Assembly: GCA_902496265.1 (NCBI GenBank) | Contig: CABVAD010000028.1 | Coordinates: forward strand, 1 to 9,558 | Direction of reading: 5' to 3' | From: an uncultured Oscillospiraceae bacterium | GTDB taxonomy: Bacteria > Bacillota > Clostridia > Oscillospirales > Acutalibacteraceae | DNA: 9,558 nucleotides | Part shown: positions 6,180 through 9,558 of the stretch, one piece after another | How positions within the stretch are numbered: position 1 is the stretch's first letter | Layout of the letters: every line of letters starts with the position of its first letter | Translations under genes and position numbers: made by a program | Notes under the pieces: generated by a model | The model's database searches: none | What the model was told of the DNA's origin: nothing | What the model saw: the letters and a program-made list of their open reading frames with translations, nothing else

Positions 6180-6186
6180 CCCCTCT
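6180..6186 (-). promoter_or_regulatory. Ribosome binding site supporting the TTG start of the small gene
   Basis: Minus-strand AGAGGGG lies 6 nt before a TTG codon (6173-6171) and after the tyrS stop. Together these argue that the 111-residue, membrane-anchored form is really translated despite its rare start codon. Confidence 0.55.
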
Positions 6187-6198
6187 TATAAAACGGAA

Positions 6199-7422
6199 TT
6201 ACACCGTAAATCTATGAAACACCTTTTTTCCCTTTTTAAGAACCACGCCGTTTTTAAGGGCTTCGGCTGTAACCCTGTACTGCGGGTCGGTGATTTTCTC
6301 GTCGTCAAGGCTTACTCCGCCCTGTGTTACAAGCCGTCTTGCCTCGCCCTTTGAGGCGGCAAGCGAAGCCTTAACCATCATATCCAAAATACCGATTTCA
6401 CCGTCGGTTAAATCGCCGTCGCTAAGGGTTGTAGTGGGCATATTTTCGTGTGAGCCGCCGCCCGCAAATATCGCCTTTGCGGCAGACTGAGCCTTATTAG
6501 CCTCTTCCTCGCCGTGAACAAGCTTTGTAAGCTCGTAAGCCAAAATTTCCTTGGCGGTGTTTAGCTGGCTGCCCTCCCATTTATCCATCTTGTCAATTTC
6601 CTCAAGCGGCAGGAAGGTGAGCATCCTTATGCACTTTAAAACATCTGCGTCCGCGACGTTGCGCCAGTACTGATAGAACTCATAGGGCGGGGTCTTGTTC
6701 GGGTCAAGCCATACGGCGTTGCCCGCGGTCTTGCCCATTTTATGACCCTGCGAATCGGTAAGCAGTGTTATGGTCATAGCGTGGGCGTCCTTGCCGAGTT
6801 TCCTTCTTATAAGCTCCGTACCGCCTAACATATTGCTCCACTGGTCGTCCCCGCCGAACTGCATATTACAGCCGTATTCCTTAAAGAGATAGTAGAAATC
6901 GTAGCTCTGCATAATCATATAGTTAAATTCAAGGAAGGAAAGACCCTTTTCCATTCTCTGCTTATAGCACTCGGCTCTGAGCATATTATTGACCGAGAAG
7001 CAAGCCCCCACCTCGCGCAAAAGCTCAACATAGTTAAGCTTAAGAAGCCAGTCGGCGTTATTAATCATCTGCGCCTTGCCCTCGGAAAAATCGATAAACC
7101 GCTCCATCTGGCGCTTAAAGCACTCTGCATTATGTTCGATATCCTCCTTGGTCAGCATTTTGCGCATATCGGTTCTGCCCGAGGGGTCGCCTATCATAGT
7201 AGTGCCGCCGCCGATAAGGGCTATCGGCTTATTGCCCGCCATTTGCAGACGCTTCATTAAGGTAAGCGCCATAAAATGGCCCGCGGTAAGGCTGTCCGCC
7301 GTGCAGTCAAAGCCGATATAAAATGTGGCCTTGCCGTTATTTACCATTTCCTTGATTTCTTCTTCGTTTGTTACCTGCGCTATAAGTCCTCTTGCCTTAA
7401 GCTCGTCATAAATTGTCATCAT
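6199..7422 (-). CDS. tyrS: Tyrosyl-tRNA synthetase
   Basis: Class I enzyme that charges tRNA-Tyr in the cytosol; 407 residues, as expected for bacterial TyrS (about 400-425). The catalytic Rossmann domain shows YIGFDCTADSL (35-45), the HIGH region as TAGH (46-49), GGGTTMIGDPSGRTD, the tyrosine-pocket motif QSYDF, QFGGDDQWSN, and the second signature KMGKT (228-232), a normal KMSKS variant for this family. A C-terminal S4 RNA-binding domain follows (ASKGEARRLVTQGGVSLDD, roughly 340-400). The first HIGH histidine is replaced by Thr46, while the equivalent of the catalytic Thr40 of the B. stearothermophilus enzyme (here T41) and the second His (H49) remain. Two ATGs in tandem (7422 and 7419) lie 5 and 8 nt after AGGAG, and either could start. 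The start overlaps the recN end by 17 bp, so translational coupling is likely. No T-box leader is present. Confidence 0.96.
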   Translation of the reverse strand: MMTIYDELKARGLIAQVTNEEEIKEMVNNGKATFYIGFDCTADSLTAGHFMALTLMKRLQMAGNKPIALIGGGTTMIGDPSGRTDMRKMLTKEDIEHNAECFKRQMERFIDFSEGKAQMINNADWLLKLNYVELLREVGACFSVNNMLRAECYKQRMEKGLSFLEFNYMIMQSYDFYYLFKEYGCNMQFGGDDQWSNMLGGTELIRRKLGKDAHAMTITLLTDSQGHKMGKTAGNAVWLDPNKTPPYEFYQYWRNVADADVLKCIRMLTFLPLEEIDKMDKWEGSQLNTAKEILAYELTKLVHGEEEANKAQSAAKAIFAGGGSHENMPTTTLSDGDLTDGEIGILDMMVKASLAASKGEARRLVTQGGVSLDDEKITDPQYRVTAEALKNGVVLKKGKKVFHRFTV

Positions 7423-9082
7423 TCTTACTCCTGTCTACTAACTCTTTTGCTGATTTATATAAATTTTCGGTAAGCTCTGCGCCCGACATAATGCGTGCGA
7501 TTTCGCTTATCCTATCCTCATACGAAAGCGGGCAAACCTTAGTAAAGGTTCTGCCGTTCTGAGTATTTTTTTGTATAAGCAGGTGATTATCCGCCATTGC
7601 GGCAATCTGGGCTAAGTGGGTTACGCATATCACCTGACGGTTTTTCGACACCCTTTTAAGCTGAGTACCGACCTTGCCCGCGGTGTAACCGCTTATCCCC
7701 GTATCAATCTCGTCGAAAATCATAGTTCCGACCTTGTCCTTATCAAGCAGTACGCTTTTAATTGCAAGCATAACGCGGGATAATTCGCCGCCCGAGGCGA
7801 TTTTGGCAAGCGGCTTTACCTTTTCGCCCTTGTTCGCCGAAATAAGGAATTCCACAACATCGCACCCGCGCTTTGTGTACCGCCCTTTCTCTACCAAAAC
7901 GGTAAAACGCACATCGGGCATATTAAGATAGCTCAATATGCCGCAAACCTTGTTTTCAAACTCCGCCGCGGCCTTTTGCCTTGATTTTGTAAGCTTTTCG
8001 CCCAAATCAACCAACCGCTCGGTCGATTCGTCAAGCAGGTCGGAAAGCTCGGCTATTCGGCGGTCAGAGAAAACAAGCTCATCAAGCCGCACCTTTGCCG
8101 AGGTCAAAAAGTCCAGCATTTCCTGCTCGCTGTTTCCGTATTTTAACATAAGCTTCTCCAGCGTGTCAAGCCTTTCGTTAATACTGTCCGCATCAAGCTC
8201 GGAAAACTCGGCACTGTCAAGAAAATCGCGCAACTCCGCCGAAACATCTTCAATAACCGAAAGCGCGTCCGCAAGCCTTTCCGATTTTGCACTCCACTCC
8301 TCGCTTTTAAGGGTAGCAAGCCTTCTTTGCGCACCGTCTATAAGCGCCGCCGCGCCGTCAAAGTCCTCCCCTCCCTTAAGCGCCGCGTACGCCGCCGAAA
8401 GGGTTTCTACCGTGGTCTGATAATTTCTTGCAACCTCAAGTTCTTTTTTAAGCCGCGCATACTCACCAACCTTTATATCCGCGCTTTCAAGCTCGTTTAT
8501 CTGGTACTTTAAAAGGTCGGTTTCTCGGCGTTTTTCGTCCTCGTCGGTCTCAGCAGAGTTAAGCTCCTTGCGGATTGCATTAAGCTTTCTAAATTCCGCG
8601 TAATATTCGCTTAAAATATCACCGTTGCCCGCTATTGCATCAATGTACCCGATATGGCTTTCGGGGTCTAAGAGCGCCTGACTGTCGTGCTGACCGTGTA
8701 TGTTTATAAGGCTTTTCCCGATTTCCTTAAGCTCTGCCGCGGTTAACGGTCGGTCGTTAAGCTTTATAAGCCCCTTGCCCGAAGCCGAAAGCCGCCGTCT
8801 TATTACAATATTTCCGTCCTCATCAGGTCTGAAGCCGTGCTCTGCCAAAGCAGCCGCGGTATAATCGTCAAAACAGCCGAAAACCGCCGAGACCTCCGCT
8901 GTATCGCACCCCGCGCGGATAAGCTCCCTTGAGGTGCGCTCGCCCAAAACCGCGTTTATGGAATCAATTACGATTGATTTTCCCGCGCCCGTCTCGCCTG
9001 TTAAGACGTTAAAGCCCTCCGAAAATTCAATATCCGACTGCTCTATAACCGCTATGTTTTCGATATGAAGAAATTTAAGCAT
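7406..9082 (-). CDS. recN: DNA repair protein RecN (SMC-like ATPase)
   Basis: Cytosolic SMC-family ATPase that acts early in double-strand-break repair, bringing DNA ends together for homologous recombination. At 558 residues it is normal for RecN (about 550-575). The N-terminal half-site opens with LHIENIAVIE and Walker A GETGAGKS (29-36), followed by the RecN-typical HGQHD (129-133). The central region, about residues 150-380, is rich in Glu, Lys, Leu and Ala and should form the short antiparallel coiled coil. The C-terminal half-site carries the ABC signature SGGELSR (430-436), Walker B TMIFDEID (453-460) and VTHLAQIA (from 487). The ATG at 9082 follows GGGGAAG on the minus strand and stands 12 nt after the argR stop. 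The argR-recN order is common across Firmicutes. All ATPase motifs are intact. Confidence 0.97.
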   Translation of the reverse strand: MLKFLHIENIAVIEQSDIEFSEGFNVLTGETGAGKSIVIDSINAVLGERTSRELIRAGCDTAEVSAVFGCFDDYTAAALAEHGFRPDEDGNIVIRRRLSASGKGLIKLNDRPLTAAELKEIGKSLINIHGQHDSQALLDPESHIGYIDAIAGNGDILSEYYAEFRKLNAIRKELNSAETDEDEKRRETDLLKYQINELESADIKVGEYARLKKELEVARNYQTTVETLSAAYAALKGGEDFDGAAALIDGAQRRLATLKSEEWSAKSERLADALSVIEDVSAELRDFLDSAEFSELDADSINERLDTLEKLMLKYGNSEQEMLDFLTSAKVRLDELVFSDRRIAELSDLLDESTERLVDLGEKLTKSRQKAAAEFENKVCGILSYLNMPDVRFTVLVEKGRYTKRGCDVVEFLISANKGEKVKPLAKIASGGELSRVMLAIKSVLLDKDKVGTMIFDEIDTGISGYTAGKVGTQLKRVSKNRQVICVTHLAQIAAMADNHLLIQKNTQNGRTFTKVCPLSYEDRISEIARIMSGAELTENLYKSAKELVDRSKNDDNL

Positions 9083-9094
9083 TTTTCTTCCCCG

Positions 9095-9550
9095 TTATTT
9101 TAAAAGTTTATTAAGCTCCGAGGCAAGGCGCGCCGATTGTGGCTCGCCGCCTGTCACAATAATTATGGTGTCGTCCCCCGCGAGAGAGCCGAGCATCATA
9201 TCGCCGAACATTTCGTCAACCGTCACACAGGCACCCTGCGCCATTCCCGTATAGCACTTAACCACCACGTTATTTAGCGAAAACGCCACACTTTTTACCG
9301 CCCTTGAAAACAGCTCGCGGTAATGCTCCCTGTTCTGCATAACCGCCGCTTTCGGCTCGTTCGCGATATAGCGGTAGTTGCCGTCCGCGTCGTGTCCCTT
9401 TACAATGCGAAGCTCCTTAATATCCCTTGAAACGGTAGACTGGGTAACATTGTAGCCAAGGGACAAAAGCTCATTTTGCAGATCCTCCTGCGTTAAGAAT
9501 ATTTTATTTTTAATTAGCTCAAGTATTTTTTCCTGTCTGTTGCTTTTCAT
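9095..9550 (-). CDS. argR: Arginine repressor ArgR/AhrC
   Basis: Arginine-responsive DNA-binding regulator of arginine biosynthesis and catabolism genes, acting as a hexamer; 151 residues, the usual length. The N-terminal winged helix-turn-helix carries the recognition sequence TQSTVSRDIKEL (36-47). The C-terminal oligomerisation and arginine-binding domain has GMAQGAC (102-108), D112 and GDDT (125-128), whose aspartates bind arginine in known ArgR structures. The ATG at 9550 is chosen because the codon immediately before it is a TAA stop in the same frame. Only 8 nt of upstream sequence is visible, so the ribosome binding site and promoter lie outside. In related Clostridia the genes upstream are often tlyA and nadK (known context, not seen here). 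It leads the visible argR-recN-tyrS-small-gene operon. Confidence 0.95.
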   Translation of the reverse strand: MKSNRQEKILELIKNKIFLTQEDLQNELLSLGYNVTQSTVSRDIKELRIVKGHDADGNYRYIANEPKAAVMQNREHYRELFSRAVKSVAFSLNNVVVKCYTGMAQGACVTVDEMFGDMMLGSLAGDDTIIIVTGGEPQSARLASELNKLLK

Positions 9551-9558
9551 TTACATAC

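Noticed and set aside
7423..7473. T-box or other riboswitch for tyrS
   Set aside because: The sequence directly upstream is recN coding sequence, with no specifier loop, T-box sequence or terminator/antiterminator pair.
7938..8420. Open frame of 160 codons on the plus strand, Ser-rich
   Set aside because: It lies antisense inside recN, opposite the coiled-coil region. Its Ser-rich composition is what the complement of Glu/Lys/Ala/Leu codons gives, and it has no recognisable domain.

Overview
The window looks like chromosomal DNA of an anaerobic Firmicute of the class Clostridia, most likely a gut Oscillospirales/Ruminococcaceae-type bacterium. The basis is the gene content (type III glutamine synthetase, an argR-recN pair, a clostridial-type TyrS and a small conserved clostridial protein), the AGGAG-like ribosome binding sites and a mid-range base composition. 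The genus cannot be fixed from the sequence alone. Gene density is high, all six main genes are intact, and I see no mobile element, tRNA, rRNA or CRISPR array. No gene-free stretch exceeds about 150 bases.

Left half (1-5822, plus strand): a nitrogen assimilation cluster. A 5' leader dominated by a long hairpin (48-123) precedes glnN, a type III glutamine synthetase. It is followed by an ammonium channel whose C-terminus is fused to a complete P-II signalling domain, and then by a glutamine-dependent asparagine synthase. Ammonium enters through Amt, glnN fixes it into glutamine, and AsnB passes the amide nitrogen to asparagine. The P-II domain would sense nitrogen and energy status at the channel. 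A strong intrinsic terminator (5785-5822) closes the cluster.

Right half (5827-9550, minus strand): a tightly packed housekeeping operon that converges on the first. Its order in transcription is argR (arginine repressor), recN (double-strand-break repair ATPase), tyrS (tyrosyl-tRNA synthetase) and a small protein with an optional membrane anchor. Spacings are 12 nt between argR and recN, a 17-bp overlap between recN and tyrS, and 25 nt between tyrS and the small gene. The operon promoter lies beyond the right edge; argR starts 8 nt from the window end.

The points most worth a second look are these. (i) The glnN leader hairpin leaves no room for a promoter downstream of it, and its loop is complementary to the glnN Shine-Dalgarno sequence. 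(ii) The fused P-II domain has lost the T-loop tyrosine that is uridylylated in E. coli but keeps the pore-plugging arginine and ligand residues. (iii) The TyrS HIGH motif reads TAGH. (iv) The small gene has two credible starts, one giving a membrane-anchored and one a soluble protein. None of these by itself proves a new system.
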